Positions 26,259 through 36,007 of a stretch of DNA of 64,000 bases are shown here, one piece after another. The stretch spans positions 1 through 64,000 of the forward strand of contig NZ_CP059857.1 in the NCBI RefSeq assembly GCF_009193325.2. The letters are read 5' to 3'. Each line of letters opens with the position of its first letter. Position 1 is the stretch's first letter. The notes under the pieces were generated by a model. That model was not told the origin of the DNA and ran no database searches. It worked only from the letters and a program-made list of their open reading frames with translations. The translations under genes and the position numbers were made by a program. The stretch is from Bacteroides zhangwenhongii (GTDB lineage: Bacteria > Bacteroidota > Bacteroidia > Bacteroidales > Bacteroidaceae).

Positions 26259-26570
26259 ATGAGAACCATGCGTAAAATCAACAAGCCGATCAAGTTCTTC
26301 GGTCTGTCATCGGGACAGTTCGCCATCTTCATGCTGCTGACGGCCATCATCATCATCGTGAGCATATTCAAGCAGCTGCACCCGATACTCATCATCGGAA
26401 TCATTTCCGCCATTCTGTTTCTATCCGGTCTGCTGTTCCAAACCTTGAAAAAGGAACACAAGGCCGGTAACCCGGACTACCTGACCGGCCTCCGGATCAA
26501 GAACGCCACCCCCCGGCAGATAACGGACAAACGGCAGATTTTCAAATTCATCCTAAAACAGCAACCATGA
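26259..26570 (+). CDS. traF: TraF-like (DUF4133, VirB3-like) protein
   Basis: 103 residues with two close membrane segments (FAIFMLLTAIIIIVSIF and ILIIGIISAILFLSGLLF) flanked by basic residues, and a C-terminal cytoplasmic tail. The start NKPIKFFGLSSGQFAIF is typical of TraF. VirB3-like proteins bind the VirB4 ATPase, encoded next with a 4-bp overlap. Confidence 0.85.
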   Translation: MRTMRKINKPIKFFGLSSGQFAIFMLLTAIIIIVSIFKQLHPILIIGIISAILFLSGLLFQTLKKEHKAGNPDYLTGLRIKNATPRQITDKRQIFKFILKQQP

Positions 26571-29173
26571 TAGGAATCATCATACTCATATCCCTGCTAA
26601 TCTGTGCGCTGTGCCTGCTGATTGCTCTGCTGTATATCCGGCAGACAGAGATAGAGGTGAAGGACAAATCCGTGGATCTGGAAAGTGTCTTGCCTATCCA
26701 GACCATCACGGAGAACGCCGTCATCAACGGGAACGGTGACATCACCGTCGGCTACCGGCTGCTTCTGCCCGAAGTGTTCACCTTGTCGGAAAGCGAGGCG
26801 CAATACATCCATGAGCGGTTGGAGGCTCTTTTGAAGCTGCTTCCGGCAGGCACGGTCATCCATCAGCAGAATTTCTACTATACGGGGCGATACCATCATG
26901 CAGAATACTCTTCCAATGCCCTGATAGCGGAGAACAACCGTCATTTCAACGGCAAGGAGATACTGAACAGTTACACCAACCTGTATGTGACGTTCACGAA
27001 CGGCAGCCGAAACGGTAAGATACGCAAAAGCGCATCGGGCACCTCGCTGATGCGAAAGCTGCACTACCCGTTCAAGCAACCTTATAAGGAATATCAGCAA
27101 CGGCTGACAGAAATGGAAGCCTTTCTGATGAACTTTGAGAACGGTTTGTCGTCCATCCAGCAGTTTGAGATACGCAAGATGGATGATACGGAACTGAACA
27201 ACGCCATCTACGACTACGTCAACCTCTCTTACGAGACACCGGAAAACGATGCCACGCAGAAGAGCGTCAACCCTATGGCTGTCAGTGAAAGCGGAAGCAT
27301 GAAAATAGGGCAGCAGCACGTTTCCATCCTTTCGCTGACCAACGAAGGCGAGCATCTTCAGGAACTGGCCGTGCCGCACACCGGCAAGTCGAAGGCATAC
27401 GGGGGAAACATAGAGATACCGGACAGCATACGGAGCAAATGCTCGATGCTGTACCCCGTAGGACTTGGCCTGCCGTTCAACCACATCGTAAACATCGTGA
27501 TAGAGATAACCGATCCAGATGCCACCGTAACGGCCATCGGTGCGGAGAAAGACGCGCTGAACTACATCACCAACTTCTACCCTCCGGCGGCAGAGAAGCA
27601 ACGCGAGCAGGCAGCCTTCTGCGATGAGATTACCCAGTTCGACTACCAGACCGCCTATACCGCCTTCAATGTCGTGCTGAACGATACAGACCGCACCTCG
27701 CTCATGCGGAAAACCGCACTGGTACAGCAAGGCTTCAGCTTTATGAACCAAAGTTCGTGCTATGTGGAGAACGCCGAGCTGTGCAACCTGTTCTTCTGCA
27801 ACATACCCGGCAATGCCAGGGCCAATTACCGGGGCTTCGTCAACACGACCAAGCAGGCCATCTGCTATCTGCAAAAAGAGGGGATGTACCTTTCGGACGA
27901 GAAAGGGCATATCTACCATGACCGTTTCGGTACTCCCGCCAAGATAAACCTCTGGGATTATCCGGCGCTGAACAACAAGAACCGCATCGTTATCGGCCCG
28001 TCCGGTTCCGGTAAATCTTTCTGGCTGAACAATTACATCCTGCAAAGCTATGAGCTGGGCCGGGATGTGATGATCATTGACATCGGCGGCTCTTACCGCT
28101 CGATGATAGCCTTGAACCGGGGCAAATACTTCGACTCTACCGAGCAGAAGAAATTTGCGTTCAACCCCTTCTTGTGTGACCGTGACAAGAACGGCAAATA
28201 CCTGTACATCGACACCACGGATGCCGAGTCTGCCGATGACCAGATAAAGACCATCGTCGCCATTATCAGCTACATTTGGAAGGTACGTGAACCCATGCTG
28301 CCTGCCGAAAACGCCATTCTCAGGAAATCCGTCATCGGATTTTACGACTATGTGAACAATTCTTCAATAGGAGAGAAGCATGAGCGTATCTTCCCGACGC
28401 TGATAACTTACCGGGCTTATCTGAAGGAAGTGTTCAGCAAACGGATGACCGAGTTTGAGAAACAGAAATTCGAGATAGAGGAGCTGTTGCTTTTACTGGA
28501 ACCCTATACGGACGGAGAGCTGTCATTCCTGCTGAACGCTACCGAGAACGTGGATATCGTGCATGACCGGCTGATAGCCTTCGATATGGAAGATGCCTCT
28601 AAGAAAGAGTACTTTCCACTCGTTGCCATCATCACCCTGCAAATGATCGTGGATAAAATCAAGAAACGCCAGGGGTTTGCCAAAGAGCTAATCATCGACG
28701 AAGCACTCGACTTCCTGCAAGACGAGAAATTCGGAGACTTCATCGCCTACCTGTACCGAACCTTCCGTAAAAAGGAGGGAAGCATCACGCTGGCCGCACA
28801 GAACATCCTGTTTTTGAAAAACATGCCGTCCAGTATCAAGGACTCCATCATCATCAACTGCGCGACCAAGATTATCCTCGACCATTCAGAACACCGGCAG
28901 AACCTGCCGGAAGTGAAAGCCGTGCTTTCCATCACGGACGAAGAGGCCTATATGATCGAGTCGTTGCAGCGCACGGAACGCTGGAGAGAGTTTTTCATCA
29001 AGATGTCGAACGATGCCTTCATCTTCCGCAACGAGGTGTCCGACTTCGCCGCCGTAGCCTTCGATTCGCGCCAGGCGACAGTAGTACGACTGAAGCAGTT
29101 GTTCAACGAAAGCGGCTCGACCTATACGGCCATCAACCGCTATCTGGAGGAAAGGAGGAAAAAGTATGGATGA
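26567..29173 (+). CDS. traG: TraG-like VirB4 ATPase
   Basis: 868 residues, the energising ATPase of the transfer channel. An N-terminal membrane segment (residues 2-24) is followed by a CagE/VirB4 N-domain and an ATPase domain with Walker A GPSGSGKSFW (about residues 478-487), the DIGGSYRSM motif, and Walker B ELIIDEALDF (about 706-715). Length is normal for Bacteroides TraG. Start overlaps traF and end overlaps the next gene by 8 bp, so translation is coupled. Confidence 0.94.
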   Translation: MIGIIILISLLICALCLLIALLYIRQTEIEVKDKSVDLESVLPIQTITENAVINGNGDITVGYRLLLPEVFTLSESEAQYIHERLEALLKLLPAGTVIHQQNFYYTGRYHHAEYSSNALIAENNRHFNGKEILNSYTNLYVTFTNGSRNGKIRKSASGTSLMRKLHYPFKQPYKEYQQRLTEMEAFLMNFENGLSSIQQFEIRKMDDTELNNAIYDYVNLSYETPENDATQKSVNPMAVSESGSMKIGQQHVSILSLTNEGEHLQELAVPHTGKSKAYGGNIEIPDSIRSKCSMLYPVGLGLPFNHIVNIVIEITDPDATVTAIGAEKDALNYITNFYPPAAEKQREQAAFCDEITQFDYQTAYTAFNVVLNDTDRTSLMRKTALVQQGFSFMNQSSCYVENAELCNLFFCNIPGNARANYRGFVNTTKQAICYLQKEGMYLSDEKGHIYHDRFGTPAKINLWDYPALNNKNRIVIGPSGSGKSFWLNNYILQSYELGRDVMIIDIGGSYRSMIALNRGKYFDSTEQKKFAFNPFLCDRDKNGKYLYIDTTDAESADDQIKTIVAIISYIWKVREPMLPAENAILRKSVIGFYDYVNNSSIGEKHERIFPTLITYRAYLKEVFSKRMTEFEKQKFEIEELLLLLEPYTDGELSFLLNATENVDIVHDRLIAFDMEDASKKEYFPLVAIITLQMIVDKIKKRQGFAKELIIDEALDFLQDEKFGDFIAYLYRTFRKKEGSITLAAQNILFLKNMPSSIKDSIIINCATKIILDHSEHRQNLPEVKAVLSITDEEAYMIESLQRTERWREFFIKMSNDAFIFRNEVSDFAAVAFDSRQATVVRLKQLFNESGSTYTAINRYLEERRKKYG

Positions 29174-29387
29174 CGCCACCCAAGGGCTGACCGCCCTTCT
29201 AGGCTGGTCAACCGACTTCAACGGCAGCGCATACAATCTTGCCGGAAGCATTGCCGCCGCACTTTTGGGCGTTGCGCTCATTTTCGTGGTATGGGCACTC
29301 GCCACGAAAAAGGAAAATGCCAAGAGCTATCTGACAGCCTGGCTGGTATGTGTCATATTCACCCTATTATTCATCACCAACAAATAA
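29166..29387 (+). CDS. short DUF4134/TraE-like membrane protein
   Basis: 73 residues with two membrane segments (AGSIAAALLGVALIFVVWALA and LTAWLVCVIFTLLFI) separated by a TKKENAKSY loop that parallels the TNNPHAKEY loop of the TraE-like protein at 25902. It looks like a paralogue without the signal segment, perhaps a minor pilin. Overlaps traG by 8 bp. Confidence 0.75.
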   Translation: MDDATQGLTALLGWSTDFNGSAYNLAGSIAAALLGVALIFVVWALATKKENAKSYLTAWLVCVIFTLLFITNK

Positions 29388-29392
29388 CCGTC

Positions 29393-29989
29393 ATGAAAAG
29401 AATCATTCTCATACTCGGACTTGCCGCCTCGATAGGGCTGATGGGAACCGGCAGTGTTCATGCCCAGTTCGTCGTGCATGATCCCGGCCACACCCTGCTG
29501 AACTCAACGGAATGGATCGCCAATGTCAAGAAATGGGTTACACAAATCAATGAAATGATCGATGCCCAGGAACTGCGGCTCGGCCTGCAAAAGATCGACC
29601 AGTTGAAGGAACTCAAATCATTGAAAGAGCTTGCCGACCTGCTGGACGACGTAGCCTGCCTGAGCAGCGACTACAGCTTTTACCTGAACGTAGGATCGAA
29701 TTACCACTGCCTGAAATTTCTCAACTTTCAGCGTGTGACCGTCAATCTGAGCCTGAGTACCGACCTGCTGTTCAAGGTGGCCACCGTGACCAGTTACTTC
29801 TCGATGAACTCGGAAGGGCGCATGTCCTTTATCGAGCAGGTGAAGGAATCGGTGGAAAAAGCCGCCGAAGAGATGCGTGAGTTTAACGAATCCGTGCGTT
29901 CCACGGTCATTTACAAATCCATGAAGGGGCATAACCGGAAGACCTATTACCAGGGACGGTTGGCCGCTTTCACACGACACACCAATTAA
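29393..29989 (+). CDS. traI: TraI-like (DUF4141) periplasmic protein
   Basis: 198 residues from ATG 29393, chosen because it gives a signal peptide (ending SVHAQ) and follows the previous stop by 5 bp. The mature part is helical (STEWIANVKKWVTQINEMIDAQ, LKELKSLKELADLLDDV), like VirB5-type minor pilins and TraI of CTnDOT. It precedes traJ as in other Bacteroides operons. Confidence 0.82.
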   Translation: MKRIILILGLAASIGLMGTGSVHAQFVVHDPGHTLLNSTEWIANVKKWVTQINEMIDAQELRLGLQKIDQLKELKSLKELADLLDDVACLSSDYSFYLNVGSNYHCLKFLNFQRVTVNLSLSTDLLFKVATVTSYFSMNSEGRMSFIEQVKESVEKAAEEMREFNESVRSTVIYKSMKGHNRKTYYQGRLAAFTRHTN

Positions 29990-29995
29990 AGCGTT

Positions 29996-31051
29996 ATGAA
30001 TCAAGATAATTTTCTCTGGGGACTTCAGATCACGGACGGTCTGACGATGGAACTCGTTTCGCAAATGACAGTCATCGCCTTCGGTGTTGGTGTCATCTGC
30101 TTTATCTGCAACCTAGCATACAACTATCTCTATCACGGAGCCAGCCAGCTGTTAAGCCCGAATGAGGACAAATTTCCCGACATGATGGAAATCGCCCGTT
30201 GCCTGGTACTGTTCTTCTGCCTAAGCATATACACCCCCATCGCCCAAACCATCGTAGGCACGATGGAAGTAATCAACGAAGCCACCTCGCTGACCTCCGA
30301 GCGTGCGCAGGAATTTGCCCAGTTCATGGCACAATCAGCCATCGAACAAGGAGAGATGATTGCCGAATACGACAAACACAGCCTCCAGTCGGAGGTAGCA
30401 GCCGGAGAAGACAGCACCGGCGCCATGCAGCACGAACTGGATAAAAAGATGGAAGAGGACGAAATGACCGGTGTACGCTCCAGCGTGGAGAAGATTGTGC
30501 AGCTGCTCAACCCCGCCAACCTCGCCACCCTTGTGCTTCATGGCATTTCCGCCCTATTGGTAGGAATCATACAAGTAGTCATCTTGGGTATCGGCGTGGT
30601 CATTGTCAAGCTACTGGTCATTCTCGGCCCGTTTGTCTTTGCCGTAAGCATGTTGCCGGTCTTTCAGAAACAGTTGAGTATCTGGTTCGGTACGCTCTGC
30701 TCCGCCTGTATGGTATTCACCGTCATCAATATTCTGAACCAAATCATATGGCAGACCTTCAAGGCCATCTATACGGAAAGTGCCGACATGGTGGACGCAG
30801 CTACGCAGCAGATACAATATTTAGGAATGGATCTCGCCCTGATTGGTGCTTATTGCAGCTGTTTCTGGCTATCCTCCAAAATCGTAGGACACAGCGATGC
30901 CGGGAAAATCATTTCGAAAACCGTGTCAATCGTCACCACGGCGGCCACCATCGCCCTGATGGGAGGCGCAGCGGCAGGCGGCAAGCTGACCAACGTAGGC
31001 GGTGCCGCCTCTATCGGGGCAAGTTTCATAAACGACAACAATAAAAAATAG
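29996..31051 (+). CDS. traJ: TraJ-like (VirB6-like) inner-membrane protein
   Basis: 351 residues with about six membrane segments, for example VIAFGVGVICFICNLAYNYLY near the N-terminus and LLVGIIQVVILGIGVVIVKLLVIL in the middle, and a Gly/Ala-rich C-terminus (LMGGAAAGGKL). A soluble charged region (residues about 95-165) separates the first and later segments. VirB6-like proteins form the inner-membrane part of the channel. Confidence 0.88.
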   Translation: MNQDNFLWGLQITDGLTMELVSQMTVIAFGVGVICFICNLAYNYLYHGASQLLSPNEDKFPDMMEIARCLVLFFCLSIYTPIAQTIVGTMEVINEATSLTSERAQEFAQFMAQSAIEQGEMIAEYDKHSLQSEVAAGEDSTGAMQHELDKKMEEDEMTGVRSSVEKIVQLLNPANLATLVLHGISALLVGIIQVVILGIGVVIVKLLVILGPFVFAVSMLPVFQKQLSIWFGTLCSACMVFTVINILNQIIWQTFKAIYTESADMVDAATQQIQYLGMDLALIGAYCSCFWLSSKIVGHSDAGKIISKTVSIVTTAATIALMGGAAAGGKLTNVGGAASIGASFINDNNKK

Positions 31052-31055
31052 AACT

Positions 31056-31754
31056 ATGAATCTGATGAAATTCAAAGGAGCAGATGATGCGGTCAAGCTG
31101 ACTATCCGGCTTTCAGCCGGGTACTGCATCATTCTGACTATCGCTTTTGCCAGCAGTATCATCTTCCTTATCAACAAAATAGAAAAAGCATACGGCCAGG
31201 CTCTCGTCATCGACAGGCAGGGAGAAGTCTATGAGGCAAGCAGCCTGTCTGCCAGCGATATGCGGCAATACGAATACATGAACCATGTAAAGACCTTCGT
31301 AACCCACTGGTATGCCTTTGACGAGAGCAGCTACGAGAAGAACATTTCGCTTGCGCTCAACCTCATAGGCAACAAGGGGAAGGAGCTGTTGAACGAGTAC
31401 AACGATGTGAATATGCTGAACTCACTCATACAAAAGAATATCCGTTACGGGGTACGCATCAAGGATGTAGAGATTAACACACAAACGATACCCGTTTCCG
31501 GAAAGATAATCTTCACGCAGACCGGGTACCGGGCACGGGGAAGCATCTCACGTAATATCGAAGCGGAGTTCACCATCTATGATATGCTGTCCCGCAGCGA
31601 GGAAAATGCGCACGGAGCCAAGATAGAAGATTGGATTGTCCGCTATTCCGAACCCGTGGAAAGCAACGGCACCAACACATCGCAGGCAGCTTCTCCGGGC
31701 AAGAATGAAAACCAGTCAGAAACCTCTAAACCAACCGACCATGGAACCGAATAA
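31056..31754 (+). CDS. traK: TraK-like (VirB8-like) protein
   Basis: 232 residues: short cytoplasmic start (MKFKGADDAVKL), one membrane segment (CIILTIAFASSIIFLI), then a periplasmic NTF2-like domain with EYMNHVKTFVTHWYAFDESSYE. VirB8-like proteins nucleate the channel core. The C-terminal 25 residues are polar and low-complexity. Its end overlaps traM by 14 bp. Confidence 0.88.
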   Translation: MNLMKFKGADDAVKLTIRLSAGYCIILTIAFASSIIFLINKIEKAYGQALVIDRQGEVYEASSLSASDMRQYEYMNHVKTFVTHWYAFDESSYEKNISLALNLIGNKGKELLNEYNDVNMLNSLIQKNIRYGVRIKDVEINTQTIPVSGKIIFTQTGYRARGSISRNIEAEFTIYDMLSRSEENAHGAKIEDWIVRYSEPVESNGTNTSQAASPGKNENQSETSKPTDHGTE

Positions 31755-33024
31755 ACTTATCAAAGACAAGAACAAGCTGTTGATGGCCATCCCGGTAATC
31801 CTGGGCATCCTCTTCCTTTATGTATTCTTCATCCGTGAGGACGGGAACGTGCCGTCAGGGAGTGACAGACAGGCCGCCTCGCAAGCCTTTTTGGAACCAC
31901 AGTCGGAAATGGCCGACAAGGTGAACGACAAGATGGAAGCCTATAAGCAGGACAAACTGGAAGAGCAGGAGAAGGCACGCATCCTGAAAGAGTCTCAGGT
32001 CAAAGGATCTGATTTTTACTTCGAGCTGCAAAACCAGCAGGAGCGGTATGACCGTGCCACACTGGAGCGCATCCGCCGTATGCAGAACGATCCGTACAGC
32101 GAAGTCATGGCAGAATACGGAGGTGGCCGGAACGGACGCTTCTCTCATCAGCTGGAAAGCCAACTGGACGGACTGGAGGACGAGCAGGCGCTCAACGAGA
32201 TTATCCGGGAAGCCAAGAAGAACTCACGCATCCGCAAGGAACTGGAAGAATCCGACAAATACCGCAAGCGCATGTATGAACGGATTGTCAATTATGACCA
32301 AGAGGGAAAAACGGAGAAAGCCGCTGCCAACCCTTCCGGCCATCCATCCGCCGACAGCCTGATGCAAAAAGGCCCGATCTACCATGCCGAAAACGGCAAG
32401 CGGGTACGCCGCCAACCGACCTCCGCACCGGGAAACAGCAACCTCTTCAGGGCTTGCATCCACGGCGACCAGACCGTAGTCACGGGCAGTACGGTACGGA
32501 TGCGGTTGCTTCAGGACGTAACCCTATCCGGCATGAAGATACCGGCCAACACGCTGTTTTACGGTATCGCCACTTTGGGAGCCAACCGCCTCGATGTGGT
32601 AGTCAGCAACCTGAAGGTAGGAGACAACCTCAATCCCGTATCGGTGGTTGTCTTCGACAATGATGCCATGGAAGGTTTGAACCTGCCCAATAACCTGAAA
32701 GCCAGTGCAGCCAAGCGTATGGAACAAGGTCTTGTACAGAACATCGACATGCCGCTCTCTTCCATCGGCACGATGGCCAGCGAAGTGACCAGCGTAGTCA
32801 ACGCCACCACCCAGGTAGCCAAGCAAATCTTGAACATGAGCCTCTCACAAGTGAAGGTACATCTCAAGTCCAACTACGAAATGTATATCCAAGAAGAGAG
32901 TCAGGAATCGAAGTTGCGTAGGCAAGCCGTGCAAGCGGAGTTACAGAAGCTCTATGAGCAAATGGAACAAGAGAAAACGAACAAGAAAAATCATCCCCTT
33001 CAAACATTGATAGACAAATTATGA
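31741..33024 (+). CDS. traM: TraM-like (VirB10-like) protein
   Basis: 427 residues from ATG 31741, which lies inside the traK end; a longer upstream frame is in the traK shadow. N-terminal membrane segment (LLMAIPVILGILFLYVFFI), a long Gln/Glu/Arg-rich coiled periplasmic stretch (residues about 50-215), then a beta-rich C-terminal domain (FRACIHGDQTVVTGSTVRMRL, NTLFYGIATLGANRLDVVV). It bridges inner and outer membranes in the transfer channel. Confidence 0.9.
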   Translation: MEPNKLIKDKNKLLMAIPVILGILFLYVFFIREDGNVPSGSDRQAASQAFLEPQSEMADKVNDKMEAYKQDKLEEQEKARILKESQVKGSDFYFELQNQQERYDRATLERIRRMQNDPYSEVMAEYGGGRNGRFSHQLESQLDGLEDEQALNEIIREAKKNSRIRKELEESDKYRKRMYERIVNYDQEGKTEKAAANPSGHPSADSLMQKGPIYHAENGKRVRRQPTSAPGNSNLFRACIHGDQTVVTGSTVRMRLLQDVTLSGMKIPANTLFYGIATLGANRLDVVVSNLKVGDNLNPVSVVVFDNDAMEGLNLPNNLKASAAKRMEQGLVQNIDMPLSSIGTMASEVTSVVNATTQVAKQILNMSLSQVKVHLKSNYEMYIQEESQESKLRRQAVQAELQKLYEQMEQEKTNKKNHPLQTLIDKL

Positions 33025-33206
33025 TAGACATTCTCAATTACCTGCTTGCGCTGTCAGCGGTCTTTTTCGGCTATCGGATCTACGTATCACGCCGGAACGG
33101 ACGAGCCTTTAAAGAAATCCGTCCGCTGACCGTTTCTTTCGGCATTACCCTGCTTCTTCTATGGGGCATTACCGTATTCACCGCCTTTTTTTCAAGAACC
33201 GTTTAA
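33021..33206 (+). CDS. small membrane protein between traM and traN
   Basis: 61 residues with two membrane segments (ILNYLLALSAVFFGYRIYV and FGITLLLLWGITVFTAFF). Overlaps traM by 4 bp (ATGA). Position suggests a minor transfer-channel protein; no family recognised. Confidence 0.7.
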   Translation: MIDILNYLLALSAVFFGYRIYVSRRNGRAFKEIRPLTVSFGITLLLLWGITVFTAFFSRTV

Positions 33207-33218
33207 CATATCGACAAC

Positions 33219-34331
33219 ATGAAGAAATATATTTATCTACTGTTTTACTGCTTTGTGTGCAGTCTGCCGCTCTTCGCTCAGGAAAACGGCACTCCCCGGA
33301 AACAAGCCATCAGCCAAAAAGACATCTTTATCTCTTTCGACTGTGTGAAACACCTGGTATTTCCTGTGCAAGTATCTGATATCGCCATCGGCGAACAGGA
33401 GCTTGTCATGGCCAGCCGGGTAGAAGAGGCGCCCCATATCGTCAGGCTCTCGGCGCAAGCGGAAGGATTCACCGAAGAGACCAACCTGACCGTAGTCTGC
33501 ATCGACGGAAGCGTTTACACCTATCACATCCGCTACCTTCCCGAAGGCGGCACGGATTCGTACCCGAACATTTACGAGGACAACGGGAAATGGCAGCACC
33601 ATGACTATCAGGCAGAAGTCAGCGACCTCCATCTGGCCGAGTTCTTCTTTCCGGAGGACATCGCTTACGGAACGCCCGGCAACGAGGTGTCCTTCACTCT
33701 GGCCGCCTACAACAACCAGTTGAAAGTATCAACCGCCAAAGATGCCGTGGCATATTCCAACCTGTTTGTGGTGGATAAGGCCATGAACACTTACCACATC
33801 ACCATCAAACGGGGCAATACCTCCGTATTCACCTACAATTTTGATGACCAGCGCAAATATACCGCCCATGTGGATGTGAACAGCGAGGAAATGGAAAGAT
33901 GCATCCAAGAGCTGCGCACCAAGAAGCGCAACATCTACAGCCTGGGGGTCATCGAGAACAAGTTTGAGTTGTCAATGGCCAATCTGTATGTGCATGAGGA
34001 CTTCATGTTTTTCATCTTTGACCTGAAAAACAAATCATACATCGACTACGACATCGAGTTTGTCAAATGTTTCCAGCGTGACCAAAAGAAGAGCAAGAAC
34101 GCCATCCAGCAAGAAACGACCATCGAACCTATCTATCAGAAAGATTTTGATACGAAAATCAAGGGCAAGAGCCGGAACCGGCTGATACTTGGTTTCGACA
34201 AATTCACGATACCCGATGATAAGGTATTCGAGATCGAGATTTACGAGCGAAACGGCGGGCGGCACATCAAGCTGGCCGTGTTGAACGAATACATCCTTTC
34301 CGCAGAACCCTTATACAAGCCACAGCCATGA
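33219..34331 (+). CDS. traN: TraN-like (DUF4138, VirB9-like) protein
   Basis: 370 residues, signal peptide ending LFAQE. The N-terminal domain (KDIFISFDCVKHLVFPVQVSDI) and the later FELSMANLYVHEDFMFFIFDLKNKSYIDYD read in parts match TraN of Bacteroides elements, which like VirB9 forms the outer-membrane core with TraM. Length is typical. Overlaps the next gene by 4 bp. Confidence 0.9.
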   Translation: MKKYIYLLFYCFVCSLPLFAQENGTPRKQAISQKDIFISFDCVKHLVFPVQVSDIAIGEQELVMASRVEEAPHIVRLSAQAEGFTEETNLTVVCIDGSVYTYHIRYLPEGGTDSYPNIYEDNGKWQHHDYQAEVSDLHLAEFFFPEDIAYGTPGNEVSFTLAAYNNQLKVSTAKDAVAYSNLFVVDKAMNTYHITIKRGNTSVFTYNFDDQRKYTAHVDVNSEEMERCIQELRTKKRNIYSLGVIENKFELSMANLYVHEDFMFFIFDLKNKSYIDYDIEFVKCFQRDQKKSKNAIQQETTIEPIYQKDFDTKIKGKSRNRLILGFDKFTIPDDKVFEIEIYERNGGRHIKLAVLNEYILSAEPLYKPQP

Positions 34332-35800
34332 AACTGAGAGAAGCATTAGACACCTATATGTTCGACAACGTGGGACAGTTCGGCGGCATCGCCGAATCAC
34401 TGGGCTATCAGACCGAATACCGGGACGGATATTTCCGGTTCCGCAAAGACGGGGAAGAGCTGAGCATGAGCGTAAGCGAAATCAGGGAAAAAGCCGGAGC
34501 AAAGTACGATGAAAGCCTTCGTGACCAATCAAAAGAACGTGTATCCGCCCTTTTTGACAAGGAACGTGCCAATGATCCTAAATATGTCGCCGAGCTGGAG
34601 AAGGATGGCATCAGCATCAAGCGGTGGGAGAACCTGAAGGGACATGACAAGGACGGCTTTACCGTCATCGACCATCGCCTGAAGGTATGCTACACCGGAC
34701 AGTCGCTCTATGAATACGCCTACAAGCAAGGGAACATCCTCGACGGGAAAGGCACCAAGCTGGAAAAGGGTGTCATGTCTGATTTGATGGAGATACACGG
34801 CAAACCGGGGAAGCTCCGTTTCAACGATGACGGAATCTCCGTATTCTACCGCAAAGAGGCGTTGGTTATCCCGGACAAGGTGCTGGGAAAGAAGTTGGGC
34901 AAGAAAGAGAAAGAACAGCTGCTTGCCGGTGACATCGTACCCATCACCGTAAATAAGAAGGACATCCTGCTGCAAGTTGACCGGGATCTGAACTCCGTCA
35001 TCCTGCGCACCAACCAGGAAATCAAGATTCCCGACATCATCGGGCAGACCAGCGAATATGGCGGCTACAAGTTAACCAAAGCCGACAAATACCTGCTCGC
35101 CAACGGCCATGCACTGGAGAACAAGCTGCTGCACAGTCCGGAAGGCTACTTCATTGCCGACATCCAACTGACGGATGACAGGAAAGGAGTCATGATACAG
35201 AACATACAGAGTATCACTCCCGGCAAGGCACAAGAGCTGATCAAGGCCATGACCCCCAAACTGGAAGCCCATGCGGCCAACATAGAAGCTGCAAAAGAGC
35301 AAAAACACGAAGAGGGGCGCAATATGGAAGCCGAGTTTAAGGAAGCGGTGGGCAAACATGACTTTGAAAAAATCGGGAAGCTCAAAGAGGAAGGATATAA
35401 ACCCAGTGAAGAGTTTATCAAAGGAATCGGTAAGGAACACGGTCTGGATGAAAGGCAAACCCATGAAGTCATCCAGCTGTTCGGCACCAAGCCGGAAGAA
35501 CAGGGCGAACATGAAAGGCAGGCCACACGTCTGTTGGATGCCGCACAGACCGACAACTTTCATGTCATCCAAGAGATACAGAAAGAAGGGTACCGGCTCA
35601 CTCAAGAAGACCTTACCCGGATGCGTGAAACGGGTGTGCAAGCCAACACACTGATAGCCGTACAAAAGATTTTCGGGATGGAAGGCAGCACAAAGACACT
35701 GGGAGATGTCAAACTGGCCAGCACACCCAAACCCGACAACAGCAAGGAAATGGCCCGTCCGATAGCCAGCACCATCAACCGGGCTTTCAATGACTTATAA
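34328..35800 (+). CDS. DUF4099/DUF3945 protein with two copies of a C-terminal repeat
   Basis: 490 residues, no membrane segment. The middle has DUF3945-like elements (LLAGDIVPITVNKKDILLQVD, then SVILRTNQEIKIPDIIG), found in proteins that accompany Bacteroides transfer genes. The last 160 residues hold two tandem repeats of about 50 residues: FKEAVGKHDFEKIGKLKEEG-YKPSEEFI and LLDAAQTDNFHVIQEIQKEG-YRLTQEDL, each ending near IQLFG or QKIFGMEG. The same repeat is at the end of HipA-1 and of the next large gene. Role unknown; coupled to traN. Confidence 0.8.
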   Translation: MKLREALDTYMFDNVGQFGGIAESLGYQTEYRDGYFRFRKDGEELSMSVSEIREKAGAKYDESLRDQSKERVSALFDKERANDPKYVAELEKDGISIKRWENLKGHDKDGFTVIDHRLKVCYTGQSLYEYAYKQGNILDGKGTKLEKGVMSDLMEIHGKPGKLRFNDDGISVFYRKEALVIPDKVLGKKLGKKEKEQLLAGDIVPITVNKKDILLQVDRDLNSVILRTNQEIKIPDIIGQTSEYGGYKLTKADKYLLANGHALENKLLHSPEGYFIADIQLTDDRKGVMIQNIQSITPGKAQELIKAMTPKLEAHAANIEAAKEQKHEEGRNMEAEFKEAVGKHDFEKIGKLKEEGYKPSEEFIKGIGKEHGLDERQTHEVIQLFGTKPEEQGEHERQATRLLDAAQTDNFHVIQEIQKEGYRLTQEDLTRMRETGVQANTLIAVQKIFGMEGSTKTLGDVKLASTPKPDNSKEMARPIASTINRAFNDL

Positions 35801-35818
35801 CCTAAAAAATCAGGAATT

Positions 35819-36004
35819 ATGGATTACGATGAATTAGTACAGAAAAACATTGCAGGAGAAATCAGTGACTTAGAGTTTCTACTTGCACAGGAAGAGCTTG
35901 CACAAGCCTATCAAGAAGAGATGGCTGCCAAGCAGCAAGAGACAAACAACCAAACGGCCAGAGAATGGCTGCTTGATTACGAGAACAGAAATCTATACCA
36001 ATAA
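35819..36004 (+). CDS. small acidic protein of the tra region
   Basis: 61 residues, helical and rich in Glu/Gln (EISDLEFLLAQEELAQAYQE). Sits 18 bp after the DUF3945 gene and 3 bp before the ArdC-like gene. No family recognised; perhaps a partner of either neighbour. Confidence 0.65.
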   Translation: MDYDELVQKNIAGEISDLEFLLAQEELAQAYQEEMAAKQQETNNQTAREWLLDYENRNLYQ

Positions 36005-36007
36005 ATC

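Noticed and set aside
26597..28045. 482-codon minus-strand frame inside traG
   Set aside because: Antisense shadow of a well-defined VirB4 ATPase, with no promoter.
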